A stretch of DNA of 64,000 bases from Clostridiaceae bacterium (GTDB lineage: Bacteria; Bacillota; Clostridia; Lachnospirales; Lachnospiraceae), in NCBI GenBank assembly GCA_910575435.1, contig CAJTGI010000002.1:248001-312000 (forward strand), given 5' to 3'. Shown one piece after another: positions 8,461-17,023 of the stretch (position 1 is its first letter; the number at the start of each line of letters is the position of its first letter). Under the pieces are notes generated by a model, which was not told the DNA's origin, searched no databases, and saw nothing but the letters and a program-made list of their open reading frames with translations. The position numbers and the translations under genes are program-made.

Positions 8461-8474
8461 ACGGGGAGGCTGGC

Positions 8475-11093
8475 ATGAGACAGTATGAATTAGCAATCAG
8501 AATTGCTCAGGTACACCATTTGGTGGATGAGAGAAAATATAAAAAGGCGTTGGCGGTGATTCAGACCATAGATATGCGCCAAGTGCGGGCGCTCAGCGAC
8601 TTGAAGGTGTTTGCGGAAGTCTATACCAAGACGGAGCAGTATGATGCGGCAAAGGCGACCTATCTGCGCATCTATCGCCGCTCTCACACAAAGCGGGTTC
8701 TGTATCGCTTGATCTATCTGTCCATCAGGACAAATGCGCTGAATGATGCGGAGGCATATTATCAGGAATTTGTGAGGATGAATCCCAATGCCCGGGATGC
8801 CCTGATCTTGAGATATCGCATTGACAAGGCATCGGGAGCTTCCATGGATAAACTGATTGAAATTTTGCAAGAACTCAAGCAGGAAGAATATATAGAGGAG
8901 TGGGCCTATGAATTGGCGAAGCTGTATCACCGTTCTGGAAGGACGGAAGAGTGCAAGGAGGAGTGCGAGGATATTATTCTGTGGTTTGGCACTGGGGAGA
9001 TTGTGGAGAGGGCTAGGATTCTCATTGACCATTTAGAGGAGGATGACGCTGCGCCCTATTATGACGATAAGGACTTTACTGTGCCTAAGAAAGAGGAGCC
9101 CAATCCGGAAGACACGGGTTCCCTGCCGGACCTGAAAGAATTTATCAGGGAAAAGAAGGTTCATAGGAAAGAGGAGCAAAGGGAAGAGAGGCATGCCGAG
9201 GGAGGGAACGGGGAAGAGAGACTCCTAGGCGGGGAGCCTCAGAGTAAGAAAGAAGCGTTGCGAGATGATGATTTCGTGGACGATTATGTGGATGATGATT
9301 TTGGCCAAGGGGATATGGACTTGCCCCAGAAGGCAAAAGATGGAATTCATAAATTATCGGGTCTGTTTAAATTGGGCAAAAAAGAGGAGGGCGAGGGCGG
9401 CGGCGCGCCTGGCAAGGAGCAGCTCTCCACGGCGGAAATGGTGGAACGGCTGGTGAGGACTGACAAATTGGATCGGGTGGAACAGCCACGGCGTGGAGGG
9501 GATTTGAGTCAAATCGATCAATCCCAGAGAAGAGAAAGACAGGCTGGAAAGGACGCATCTCAAAAGGTTGAAAGGCAGGAGGGGAAAAGCATTTCCCGGA
9601 ATGGGGAAGAGTCGGCGGTTATGGCAGATTCCCGGCAAGTGGACGGGATGGAATCAATGGAAAAGCTCGTTACCGTTAAAAGCGCAGGGACGGCAGGAAT
9701 GTTGAGAAACGGGGAGGTTTCGAGAAAATCTGGCGCTTCTGGTGGCGAGGAGGAAGTGAGGATTGGGTTTGTGCCTCATTCTCAGTCGGGCATGGGAATC
9801 ACGCAGGATTTGGCAAAGGAAATTGCGGCTATCTATGAGATGGAGCACAAGGAGCAGTTGAAGGAAAAGGCGGTAACTGTGATTCATGACACTTCCAACT
9901 TTGCCAGCAATGTGGTAGACCGAATGACCCAGGCCGTGCAGAAAAATATAGGGAAGGGATATATTCCCCTGGACATTGAGGAAATTCAGCCTCAGGATGA
10001 AGGAGTTCCAAAGGGCGAGCAGGGATTTTCAGTAGGGGCTGATTCAGTGGAAGCGCAGGTAGCGGAGCATAGGGAAATAGAATCGGAAGAGGCTTCGGAA
10101 ACGGTCCGAGAAGAGATGGCTTTCGAGGAAAATATAGAACCGGGCGGAGTTGAATTGATTCAAGATGATATGGCAGAATTTGAGGGAGAGAAGACTAGGC
10201 CGCAAGAGATGGGTGAATTGATTCAGGAAGGCGGGGAGGAAGAGCCCGAAGCCGTTATCCAGGAGGAGATGAGAGAACATGCGATCGCAAAGATGCTGGA
10301 GGAGGAAGTGGCAGAAACCCAGAAAGACTTTAGTCAGGGGCAGATAGCTGAAACTGCCAGACAGGATTCGGAAACCCTGAAAAGCCTTATGGAGGAGGAG
10401 ATCAGGGACCCTGAGTTGGAAGAGCCGCCCATATCTCATGAAGGGGAAGAGGGAATGCTGGAAGAGGAGGCATCAGTTTCCAGGGAGGGAGTGATAGTCC
10501 GGGACAGGGCAAGGGAATCATTTCCAGACCCGAGGGCGGCTCAGGACCAGCCTTCCGGGCTGGAGGGGTATCAGGCTCCGGATATTCCTGTGGTGGAGAC
10601 AGAGTATATGGAGATGCCTGAGATTACCTATGAGGACCTGCCTACAACCAGGGCCTTGCAGCAATCCTTTGGAAATGTGCTCAAGCTGATTGCCGGGGAA
10701 TTAGACCCCTCCCATTTTGTTCTGATGGGGGATGGGTCAGAGCGGATTGTGGGAGTGTCAAAGCAGATTGTGCGGGTGATGAAGGAAACGGGATATCTGT
10801 CTCAGGGCAGGATTGCCAAGATTCATGCCAAACAGATTAATAAGATGGATTTGATTAGCTTCCGCAGCCAGTTGAAGGGAAATTGCCTGCTTGTTGAGGG
10901 GGCGTCGGATTTGCTGTTTCCTACAATAACTAGATTATTCTCGATTATGGAGGAGTATTACGGTGATTTTGTGGTGATTCTGGTGGACGAGGGTACTACG
11001 CTGGATCAACTGTTCCGCTTTGTGCCGGCGCTGGCAAAGAAGTTTAAGTATATTATTGATATTTCCGGGTATGCTCCGGAGGATTATTGCTGA
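8475..11093 (+). CDS. Large TPR / acidic linker / C-terminal globular domain protein
   Basis: An 872-residue protein I cannot name. Residues 1-185 are helical repeats of TPR type (pairs of helices such as YDAAKATYLRIYRRS and DAEAYYQEFVRMN). Residues 190-720 are low-complexity, very rich in Glu, Asp, Lys and Arg. Residues 735-872 form a predicted alpha/beta domain ending in VVILVDEGTTLDQLF and KYIIDISGY; it resembles an AAA-like or Rossmann domain but I see no Walker A loop. No signal peptide or membrane segment. The start has GGGGAGG 7 nt upstream. It may be a scaffold protein. A terminator follows at 11161. Confidence 0.6.
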   Translation: MRQYELAIRIAQVHHLVDERKYKKALAVIQTIDMRQVRALSDLKVFAEVYTKTEQYDAAKATYLRIYRRSHTKRVLYRLIYLSIRTNALNDAEAYYQEFVRMNPNARDALILRYRIDKASGASMDKLIEILQELKQEEYIEEWAYELAKLYHRSGRTEECKEECEDIILWFGTGEIVERARILIDHLEEDDAAPYYDDKDFTVPKKEEPNPEDTGSLPDLKEFIREKKVHRKEEQREERHAEGGNGEERLLGGEPQSKKEALRDDDFVDDYVDDDFGQGDMDLPQKAKDGIHKLSGLFKLGKKEEGEGGGAPGKEQLSTAEMVERLVRTDKLDRVEQPRRGGDLSQIDQSQRRERQAGKDASQKVERQEGKSISRNGEESAVMADSRQVDGMESMEKLVTVKSAGTAGMLRNGEVSRKSGASGGEEEVRIGFVPHSQSGMGITQDLAKEIAAIYEMEHKEQLKEKAVTVIHDTSNFASNVVDRMTQAVQKNIGKGYIPLDIEEIQPQDEGVPKGEQGFSVGADSVEAQVAEHREIESEEASETVREEMAFEENIEPGGVELIQDDMAEFEGEKTRPQEMGELIQEGGEEEPEAVIQEEMREHAIAKMLEEEVAETQKDFSQGQIAETARQDSETLKSLMEEEIRDPELEEPPISHEGEEGMLEEEASVSREGVIVRDRARESFPDPRAAQDQPSGLEGYQAPDIPVVETEYMEMPEITYEDLPTTRALQQSFGNVLKLIAGELDPSHFVLMGDGSERIVGVSKQIVRVMKETGYLSQGRIAKIHAKQINKMDLISFRSQLKGNCLLVEGASDLLFPTITRLFSIMEEYYGDFVVILVDEGTTLDQLFRFVPALAKKFKYIIDISGYAPEDYC

Positions 11094-11160
11094 TCGTTCT
11101 GATGTGGCGGCGAAGGCAATTTGTTTTTATTGAAGATAAGGATGAGGAGAGAAATAAAAA

Positions 11161-11198
11161 GGAAGTTATGCATAGGGCGCTATGTGAACTTCTTTTTT
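11161..11198 (+). terminator. Intrinsic terminator
   Basis: GAAGTT at 11162-11167 pairs with AACTTC at 11187-11192, extended by GCATAG/CTATGT, followed by TTTTTT. It ends the nitrilase-TPR transcript and marks the left edge of an AT-rich island. Confidence 0.8.
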
Positions 11199-11279
11199 AT
11201 TTTAGAAACAAATATTTGCTTAATCAAAGTTTTATGATAATATTTAAATGAAATTGTGATTTGAATAGGAGGGTGATAC

Positions 11280-11459
11280 ATGACATTTGCTGAAGTGATT
11301 GATAAGTTTATAATTAACAAAGAATTTACGGGCTATTCAGATGATGTATATCGATTATGCCAAGAAAAATATGAACAGGATGGTATTCTTATGGCTCTTG
11401 AAAAAAGTAAGTTGATGGATTCCGCTTTGAGAAGAAGTGATTTATTTGATAGGATATAA
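11280..11459 (+). CDS. Small 59-residue protein at the head of a TIR-DinD island
   Basis: ATG at 11280 with a good AGGAGGG ribosome site 6 nt upstream. The product starts MTFAEVIDKFIINKEFTGYS and ends RRSDLFDRI; it is charged, helical and soluble. I do not recognise it. It is AT-rich like the next two genes and lies 24 bp before the TIR-like gene, so it is probably co-expressed with it; it could be an accessory or regulatory partner. Confidence 0.5.
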   Translation: MTFAEVIDKFIINKEFTGYSDDVYRLCQEKYEQDGILMALEKSKLMDSALRRSDLFDRI

Positions 11460-11483
11460 CGGATAAAAATAAGGAGAAAGAAA

Positions 11484-11843
11484 TTGAACAAAATAAATAT
11501 TTTTTTGTCATATTGTTGGAATGATTCAGATGTAGCGAATAGGATATATGATTACTTTATTAATAGGAGACAGATTGAGTTGCATAGAGATGTCATTGAT
11601 ATAAAGAAGTGGCATAGTATAAGAGCATATATGCAATCTATTTCAAATATGGATTATATAATCCTTTTGATTTCAGATTCATACTTGAAATCTGCGAATG
11701 GCATGTATGATGCAAAATTAATTGATGGAGAACTAAAGATGTATGCGACAATGTCGTTGGTAAATTGTCATAAAGTAATGACAATTGATGATGTGGTTAC
11801 AGATATTTGGGAAAATTATATTCAGATATATTTAGAGGAATAG
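11484..11843 (+). CDS. Small TIR-domain-like protein
   Basis: A 119-residue protein beginning at TTG (11484) with AAGGAG upstream. Residues 4-75 show the TIR layout: INIFLSYCWNDSDVANRIYD (strand A and helix A), HRDVIDIKKWHSIRAYMQSI, and YIILLISDSYLKSANGMYD. Bacterial TIR NADases carry a catalytic Glu in a C-M-Y-E type motif at this place; here it reads NGMYD, so Asp76 replaces the expected Glu and Gly the Cys. The C-terminal third diverges and is short. It may be an inactive or decayed TIR, or a binding module. The next gene is DinD-like, 14 bp on. Confidence 0.65.
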   Translation: MNKINIFLSYCWNDSDVANRIYDYFINRRQIELHRDVIDIKKWHSIRAYMQSISNMDYIILLISDSYLKSANGMYDAKLIDGELKMYATMSLVNCHKVMTIDDVVTDIWENYIQIYLEE

Positions 11844-11857
11844 GGGGGGATTGCATT

Positions 11858-12718
11858 ATGAAACAATTAATCGCAGAAGAATATAAGCGATTTGAAGATA
11901 TCAAGCAAATTCATGAAGACGGCACAGAATTTTGGAGTGCGAGGGAACTTGCGGTTGCATTAGATTATACACAGTGGAGAAATTTCACTGGCGTTATAAA
12001 AAGAGCAATGATTGCCTGTAAGAACAGTGGGCATGACGTTTTTGGCGATTTTGCTGAGGTTAGCAAAATCGTAGAAGCAGGGGCAACTAGTAAACCTGTA
12101 AAGGATTATGAATTGTCCAGATATGCCTGTTATTTAATTGTGCAGAATGGTGACCCGCGAAAAGAAGTAATTGCGTTTGGACAAACATATTTCGCAATTC
12201 AGACATATCGTCAAGAGGTTGCAGACCATTTTAATGAGTTAAACGAGGATAATCGCAGACTTGTTGTTCGTGGTGATATTAAGCAATGGAATCAAATGCT
12301 TGCAGAAACTGCACATAAAGCAGGGGTTATTACGAATGAGGAGTTTGCTGTTTTTCAAAATGCAGGTTATATTGGCTTATATGGTGGATTAGATGTAGAT
12401 GATATTCATCAAAAAAAGGGATTGGAAGTTGGACAGAAAATTCTTGATTATATGGGAAGTACGGAGTTAATTGCTAACTTGTTTCGCATATCCCAAACAG
12501 AAGAAAAAATACGGAAAGATGAAGTTGATAATGCTCAATCTGCAACTTCTATTCATTATGCTGTGGGTAAAGAGGTGCGGGGGGCAATAGAAAAAATTGG
12601 CGGGACAATGCCAGAGGACTTGCCAACCCCCGAGAAAAGTATTCAGCAGGTGGAGAAGGAGCAGATGGCACGTTTGAAAGCAAAAGCGAAAAAGGGGAAA
12701 CTGATGCTTGATGAATGA
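11858..12718 (+). CDS. dinD: DinD-like DNA damage-inducible protein
   Basis: A 286-residue protein of the DinD/BRO-N type. The N-terminal half shows the BRO-like fold (EFWSARELAVALDYTQWRNF, then the GHDVFGDF and DYELSRYACYLIVQNGDP segments that are typical of DinD). Escherichia coli DinD is SOS-induced and inhibits RecA; whether this one does is unknown. I chose ATG 11858, preceded by a G-rich ribosome site, over an upstream in-frame start inside the TIR gene. The C-terminus is basic (ARLKAKAKKGKLML). Last gene of the AT-rich island. Confidence 0.8.
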   Translation: MKQLIAEEYKRFEDIKQIHEDGTEFWSARELAVALDYTQWRNFTGVIKRAMIACKNSGHDVFGDFAEVSKIVEAGATSKPVKDYELSRYACYLIVQNGDPRKEVIAFGQTYFAIQTYRQEVADHFNELNEDNRRLVVRGDIKQWNQMLAETAHKAGVITNEEFAVFQNAGYIGLYGGLDVDDIHQKKGLEVGQKILDYMGSTELIANLFRISQTEEKIRKDEVDNAQSATSIHYAVGKEVRGAIEKIGGTMPEDLPTPEKSIQQVEKEQMARLKAKAKKGKLMLDE

Positions 12719-12721
12719 AAA

Positions 12722-12757
12722 GCCCCCTGCCCTAGGTCATGGCACAGGGCAGGGGGG
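12722..12757. terminator. Bidirectional terminator between dinD and mrp
   Basis: GCCCCCTGCCCT (12722-12733) pairs with AGGGCAGGGGGG (12746-12757) around a 12-nt loop. It lies between the convergent dinD and mrp genes. Confidence 0.75.
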
Positions 12758-12799
12758 TGTTCCTATTGTTTATACTATATAGGAAACTGCTCACCTTTT

Positions 12800-13630
12800 T
12801 TATCCTATGGCTTCGATGGCTCTCACCGCCTGGTCGAACCAGTCTCCGTCATCCAGGTTCTCCACATCTCCCGCATCGCTGGCGGCAGAAATCGCTGGCG
12901 TCATGGGAATCTTGCCCAAGACAGGCAGTTCGTACTGGGCGGCAACTTCTTCTAAGTGGCTCTCGCCGAACACTTTAATCTTCTCCTTGCAACCCGGGCA
13001 TTCTACATAACTCATATTCTCGATGATGCCCAGAATGGGGACATTCATCATCTGCGCCATCTTCACGGCCTTTCCCACGATCATGGATACCAGCTCCTGG
13101 GGAGAGGTGACGATGACGATGCCGTCCACGGGAATGGCCTGGAATACGGTTAGCGGCACATCTCCGGTTCCCGGCGGCATATCGACAAACATGTAATCCA
13201 CATTTGTCCAGATCACATCCTGCCAGAATTGCTTTACAGTTCCGGCAATGACCGGGCCTCGCCAGATGACCGGGTCCGAGGTGTCTTCCAAAAGAAGATT
13301 TACCGACATGGTTTGGATGCCGGTCTTCGTCACCACGGGGTCGATGCCGCTCTCATTTCCGGTGGCTCTTGCGGTGATGCCAAATGCCTTGGGGATGGAT
13401 GGGCCTGTGATATCTGCATCCAGAATAGCAGTGTGGTATCCTTTTCTCTGGAAATTCACGGCCAACATAGAAGAAATCATGGATTTTCCTACCCCGCCCT
13501 TGCCGCTGACCACCCCGATGACTTTCTTTATGCTACTTTTTTCATGGGGTTTTTCTAAAAAACTCTCAGGACTTCTGCTGCTGCAGTCGGCAGAACAGCT
13601 GGAGCAGTCATGATTGCATTCTTCACTCAT
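12800..13630 (-). CDS. mrp: Mrp/NBP35-type iron-sulfur cluster carrier ATPase
   Basis: A 276-residue P-loop ATPase of the ParA/MinD class that holds and transfers Fe-S clusters. The deviant Walker A KGGVGKS is at residues 44-50, and the dimer-bridging CPGC pair lies near residue 215 in YVECPGCKEK. The N-terminal extension carries extra cysteines (CNHDCSSCSADC), as in NBP35-type members. Cytoplasmic. Monocistronic, convergent with dinD. Confidence 0.9.
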   Translation of the reverse strand: MSEECNHDCSSCSADCSSRSPESFLEKPHEKSSIKKVIGVVSGKGGVGKSMISSMLAVNFQRKGYHTAILDADITGPSIPKAFGITARATGNESGIDPVVTKTGIQTMSVNLLLEDTSDPVIWRGPVIAGTVKQFWQDVIWTNVDYMFVDMPPGTGDVPLTVFQAIPVDGIVIVTSPQELVSMIVGKAVKMAQMMNVPILGIIENMSYVECPGCKEKIKVFGESHLEEVAAQYELPVLGKIPMTPAISAASDAGDVENLDDGDWFDQAVRAIEAIG

Positions 13631-13999
13631 TTTTCATCTTCCTTTCTCTTTCCTAAATGCATTGTTTCCTATTAATTGCAATGCCATACGTTGTTATATT
13701 TATTTGTTGCGTGCGACTTCTGCCCATGGCAGAACTGGACATGCAGCTCTTTTTCTGGCATAACCCGAGTTGCGAAGCAACTTGCAAGATAAATACGCTA
13801 GTATTATATCATGCTTGCTCTAAATGTCAAAGAGCAAAATGTTTGCTATCACGGAAATCAGTGCTGGAAGCGTTGCTGCTACTTGCTGGTCTTCGGGTAG
13901 GTAGAAACAAATTTTTTGGAAAAGCTGGTTCTATTTCGAGGGACGGGTGGAATATAGATAGTAACGTGTAGACCGCAGTCAATCAGGAGGAGAAGCAGC
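13631..13999. other. Intergenic region between divergent mrp and the next gene
   Basis: An open frame at 13657-13971 exists here, but it has no ribosome site, no family likeness and crosses a dispersed repeat, so I do not call it a gene. Besides the repeat at 13758-13812 I see nothing else definite. Confidence 0.5.
13758..13812 (+). repeat. Dispersed repeat, family C copy 1
   Basis: CATAACCCGAGTTGCGAAGC continuing through AACTTGCAAGATAAATA to ATTATATCATG. The reverse complement recurs at 29797-29854 with few differences. The core GTTGCGAAGCAAC is a short hairpin. Both copies lie between genes. Confidence 0.7.
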
Positions 14000-15172
14000 A
14001 TGAATCATTATGAGAGAATAGTATCATACATACATCAGTACCAGGGGGGAATCAAGGGGGCAAACGTGGGGTATGCCAAGATAGAGAAGCGGGGGGAGGA
14101 TTGCAGGATTCAAGCGCAGCTGCGCAATGGCCATTTGAGCAAGAACCCTCTGATTTATCTGTTCAAGCAATTGCAAGGGGGAATTCGCGCCGTTCCTATG
14201 GGTGAAATGTCTATAAGTGGAAATGAAATTTATTACAAGGGAAGAACGGCGGTGGAAAATTTGTTTGGATCAGATTTATCTTTAGAAGAGGCGGACGGAC
14301 TGCTGATTTATGTAAATCGAGACTATTATTTTGCCACCTCCTGGAAAAATGACAGCATTTATCTTGGAAACTGGTCGCTGGAGAGGCAGGGCAGGGAAAA
14401 GTCTGCTTCTGCACATTCCAGAGAGGAAGGAAAAGCAAAAGGGGAAGAGGTATCCGCTGGGGAGGATTCTAGCGGGGAGGCAAACATGCCTGAGGAAAAC
14501 AGGGTGCAGCAATCGGAGGAAGCAACCCAGGCAGAGGGAGAAGCTGATGGGGAGGAACAGTCCGCCGTTTCAACTTCCAGTGAGGGAAGCGAGCAGGATG
14601 CCGTAGAAGGCGGGGAGGAAGAAGAACAGGAGAAGGCTGGACATTCAGAAATAGATGATGTTGTGATAAGCGGAGATAGGGATAGCGGAAGAGAGATGCC
14701 AGAGGCAAGGGAGAGGATCGCCGAAGGCCAGGAAAGAGAGATTGGGGAAAAAGGCGTGGAGGCGGCAGAGGCATCCCAGCTGCAGATGCAGGCGATTTGC
14801 GGCGTGTGCCCATTTAAACGCCAGAATGTGGATTACGGGAAAAGAATCTTGCTGAGTTTTCCCACCATGCGTCCATTTCCAGAGGAGAAGGGGTCAGAGT
14901 GCGTTCGCCTGGAGCTGCAGGATATTGGTTGTCTGCCCATGAAATATTGGTCTCTGTCGGGCAATAGGTTTCTGCTCCATGGCTACTATTGCTACCGCCA
15001 TTTGATTTTCTGCCAGAAGGGGAAGGGAAAATACATGCTGGGCGTTCCCGGAATATACAGCGACAGGGAGCAAAAGAATGCCTTTCGGTTTGGCTTCCGT
15101 TCCTTCCAGTCCATTGGCGAGTTCGGAAAGCAGCAGGGAGCTTTTGGCTATTGGCTGATGGAATTGACATAG
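14000..15172 (+). CDS. DUF6128-like protein with acidic central linker
   Basis: A 390-residue protein in three parts. Residues 1-130 form a mixed domain (MNHYERIVSYIHQYQGGIKG start), residues 130-265 are a very acidic low-complexity linker, and residues 270-390 form a second domain ending YSDREQKNAFRFGFRSFQSI. The C-terminal part resembles proteins I recall as DUF6128 in Lachnospiraceae; function unknown. The design (fold, acidic linker, fold) is like that of the 872-residue protein at 8475. AGGAGGAG precedes the start. The last 25 bp overlap the convergent acetyltransferase. Confidence 0.55.
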   Translation: MNHYERIVSYIHQYQGGIKGANVGYAKIEKRGEDCRIQAQLRNGHLSKNPLIYLFKQLQGGIRAVPMGEMSISGNEIYYKGRTAVENLFGSDLSLEEADGLLIYVNRDYYFATSWKNDSIYLGNWSLERQGREKSASAHSREEGKAKGEEVSAGEDSSGEANMPEENRVQQSEEATQAEGEADGEEQSAVSTSSEGSEQDAVEGGEEEEQEKAGHSEIDDVVISGDRDSGREMPEARERIAEGQEREIGEKGVEAAEASQLQMQAICGVCPFKRQNVDYGKRILLSFPTMRPFPEEKGSECVRLELQDIGCLPMKYWSLSGNRFLLHGYYCYRHLIFCQKGKGKYMLGVPGIYSDREQKNAFRFGFRSFQSIGEFGKQQGAFGYWLMELT

Positions 15173-15708
15173 GAAAATAACAGATGGTCCTTCCATTCCC
15201 CATTGATTTCCGCATAAGAGCAGAGATAGCCTTCTTCCCGGAAGCCAAGCCTTGTGAGAAGCTGGACGGAGGAGGCGTTGTCAGGCTGGACGAAAGCTTC
15301 TATTCTATGAAGCTTTAAATCCTCCAGGATAATGGGGAGCAGATAGGAAAGCGCTTCCAGCATGTAGCCCTGATGGCAGGAAGCCTGGCTTAATTTGTAT
15401 CCCACTGCGCATTTCTGGAAAGCCCCGCGCTGGATGCTGTTGAAACAGATGGAGCCGATGGGGACGGAATTTGTCGGCTTATTTCGGGGAAACAGCCAGT
15501 AGCGGATGTGGGAAAGATTTAAAAATCCCCGGTGCTCACAGGCGAGATTGACGCTGTGAAATTCGCTGGTGTAGAAGTTCTCTGGACGCTTGGGCTCGAA
15601 GGGCTCCAGAAAGTCTTTGTTATCTTTATAGAAGCGGCAGACTGCCCAACCCTGTTCCTGGGGGAGGATCTCCAGCCGCAACCTATCTGTCTCATATTTA
15701 AACTGCAT
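15148..15708 (-). CDS. GNAT acetyltransferase, RimJ/RimL-like
   Basis: A 186-residue acetyl-CoA N-acyltransferase. The opening YETDRLRLEILPQEQ, the central VPIGSICFNSI strand, a substituted acetyl-CoA loop in the QASCHQGYMLEAL segment, and NASSVQLLTRLGFREEGYL at the C-terminus are the RimJ/RimL pattern. Substrate unknown. The start at 15708 is chosen for its GAGG 7 nt upstream. Its 3' end overlaps the convergent gene at 14000 by 25 bp. Confidence 0.8.
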   Translation of the reverse strand: MQFKYETDRLRLEILPQEQGWAVCRFYKDNKDFLEPFEPKRPENFYTSEFHSVNLACEHRGFLNLSHIRYWLFPRNKPTNSVPIGSICFNSIQRGAFQKCAVGYKLSQASCHQGYMLEALSYLLPIILEDLKLHRIEAFVQPDNASSVQLLTRLGFREEGYLCSYAEINGEWKDHLLFSYVNSISQ

Positions 15709-15846
15709 GTTTGCGCCTCGTTTCTGAAATGTCATGATATATTACTGCGATTAGTAACCTTAGCATTGCCTATGCCCCAGCGATTGCCTGCCGCGGGGCA
15801 TTTGACTTATCTATGTTCTTTGGTTATGATTAAGTATACTATAAAA

Positions 15847-15888
15847 ATGATGCTGGGGTCAAAAGGCATTTTGCCCCTGGCTAATGCT
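15847..15888 (+). repeat. Palindrome, family D copy 2
   Basis: ATGATGCTGGGGTCAAAAGG then a partial complement TTTTGCCCCTGGC, ending in AATGC. It matches the palindrome after ilvN at 4433. It lies just before the tadA start and would form a hairpin in its leader. Confidence 0.65.
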
Positions 15889-15906
15889 AGAAAAGACAGG
15901 TGGATT

Positions 15907-16389
15907 ATGAATGAAGAAGCGTTAATGTACTCAAAATATATGAAAGAGGCACTCAAACAGGCCAGAAAGGCTGGGGAAATTGGAGAGGTTCCCATTGGCT
16001 GCGTGATTGTTTGCGAGGATCGGATTATCGCCAGGGGATACAATCAGAGGAATAAGAGGAAGAGTACCCTTGCCCATGCTGAGATTCTGGCAATCGAGAA
16101 GGCAAGTCGGAAGTTGGAAGACTGGCGGCTGGAGGGCTGCGTCATGTACGTGACGCTGGAGCCTTGCCCCATGTGCGCGGGAGCTATTGTGCAAGCCAGG
16201 ATTCCCAAGGTGGTTATCGGGGCCATGAATCCCAAGGCAGGATGCGGGGGGAGCATTCTGAATATTTTGCAGGAGCGGCGTTTCAATCATCAGGTGGAGA
16301 CGGTGTCGGGCGTATGTGGCCAGGAATGCCAGGACATGCTACAGGATTTTTTTCGCAGGCTTCGGGACAGGAAGAGAAATATGCCTTGA
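15907..16389 (+). CDS. tadA: tRNA-specific adenosine deaminase
   Basis: Deaminates A34 of tRNA-Arg(ACG) to inosine for wobble decoding. The 160-residue protein has the zinc site of the cytidine deaminase fold: His57-Ala-Glu59 (LAHAEILA) and Cys87-x2-Cys90 (EPCPMC). Catalysis uses Glu59. Length and N-terminal helix (YMKEALKQARKAGEIGEVPI) are typical. I start at 15907, with AGG 6 nt upstream; a longer frame upstream belongs to the shadow of the acetyltransferase. Directly followed by the SRP RNA promoter. Confidence 0.93.
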   Translation: MNEEALMYSKYMKEALKQARKAGEIGEVPIGCVIVCEDRIIARGYNQRNKRKSTLAHAEILAIEKASRKLEDWRLEGCVMYVTLEPCPMCAGAIVQARIPKVVIGAMNPKAGCGGSILNILQERRFNHQVETVSGVCGQECQDMLQDFFRRLRDRKRNMP

Positions 16390-16414
16390 CATCGGGCATT
16401 CTAAAGGATATAAT
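16386..16414 (+). promoter_or_regulatory. Strong promoter of the SRP RNA gene
   Basis: Consensus TTGACA at 16386-16391 and TATAAT at 16409-16414 with exactly 17 bp between. It overlaps the last codons of tadA. Confidence 0.9.
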
Positions 16415-16450
16415 GGTGCGGAGTTGGAAAATGCAAGGTTTGTCAGACTT

Positions 16451-16715
16451 CCGTGCTAGCCGGGGAGTTAGCGGTGCCCTGTACCTGCAATCCGCTATAG
16501 CAGGGGTGATGTTCTGCCTCGGATGAATTGTCTGCAAAGCTGCCCAGCGTATGTGACGTTGAAGTTTTGGTCTTGTGCAATGGAAACTCACGAACCGTGT
16601 CAGGAGGGGAACCTAGCAGCACTAAGTGAGAACTTTCGTGTGCCACAGGGGTGCCGGGACTGAGTTGGCAGCGCTGGTAACGTTTGCGACGGTTTCTACA
16701 AAGCAGAATGCACGG
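16451..16715 (+). ncRNA. ffs: Signal recognition particle RNA, large Firmicutes type (scRNA)
   Basis: The 5' CCGTGC (16451) pairs with the 3' GCACGG (16710-16715), giving about 265 nt, close to the 271 nt of Bacillus scRNA. The Alu-domain sequence CCGTGCTAGCCGGGGAGTTA with CTGTACCTGCAATCCGCTAT, and the S-domain Ffh-binding stretch GTGTCAGGAGGGGAACCTAG followed by CAGCACTAAG, are characteristic. The RNA scaffolds Ffh for co-translational targeting. The primary transcript probably starts near 16421 and is trimmed. Confidence 0.93.
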
Positions 16716-16747
16716 ATTTATTATAAATAATATGATAGAAGAGATAG

Positions 16748-16772
16748 AAAAGTCGGATATCCGGCTTTTTTG
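16748..16772 (+). terminator. Terminator of the SRP RNA
   Basis: AAAAGTCGG-ATAT-CCGGCTTTTTT: a short GC stem followed by a six-T run, about 35 nt after the mature 3' end. Confidence 0.75.
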
Positions 16773-16953
16773 ATTTTATATGATACATTTTCAGTTGATG
16801 CCAAATGTTTCCGTGCCGTGGCATGGCCAAGGATATTTTTTAGAACATAGGCAGAATTCATGGGCAATCACAACAATTCTGGACTTTTTCTTGAAATCAC
16901 CATGAATCGCAACCTTTCGCACGTATTTTTAATCAAATTTGAAAAAAAGTAGT

Positions 16954-16982
16954 TTGACTGTAACAAAAGAAAATTGTATAAT
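16954..16982 (+). promoter_or_regulatory. Promoter of the cyclic-nucleotide-binding-fold gene
   Basis: TTGACT at 16954-16959 and TATAAT at 16977-16982 with 17 bp spacing, 41 bp before the GTG start. Between the SRP terminator and this promoter (16773-16953) I see nothing else. Confidence 0.8.
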
Positions 16983-17023
16983 AAAATACAGGCAATTTTG
17001 GGACGGAATTTGGAGGAGAGCAC

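Noticed and set aside
13657-13971. Plus-strand open frame of 104 codons between mrp and the DUF6128-like gene
   Set aside because: No ribosome site, no recognisable family, odd composition and it runs through the family C repeat.
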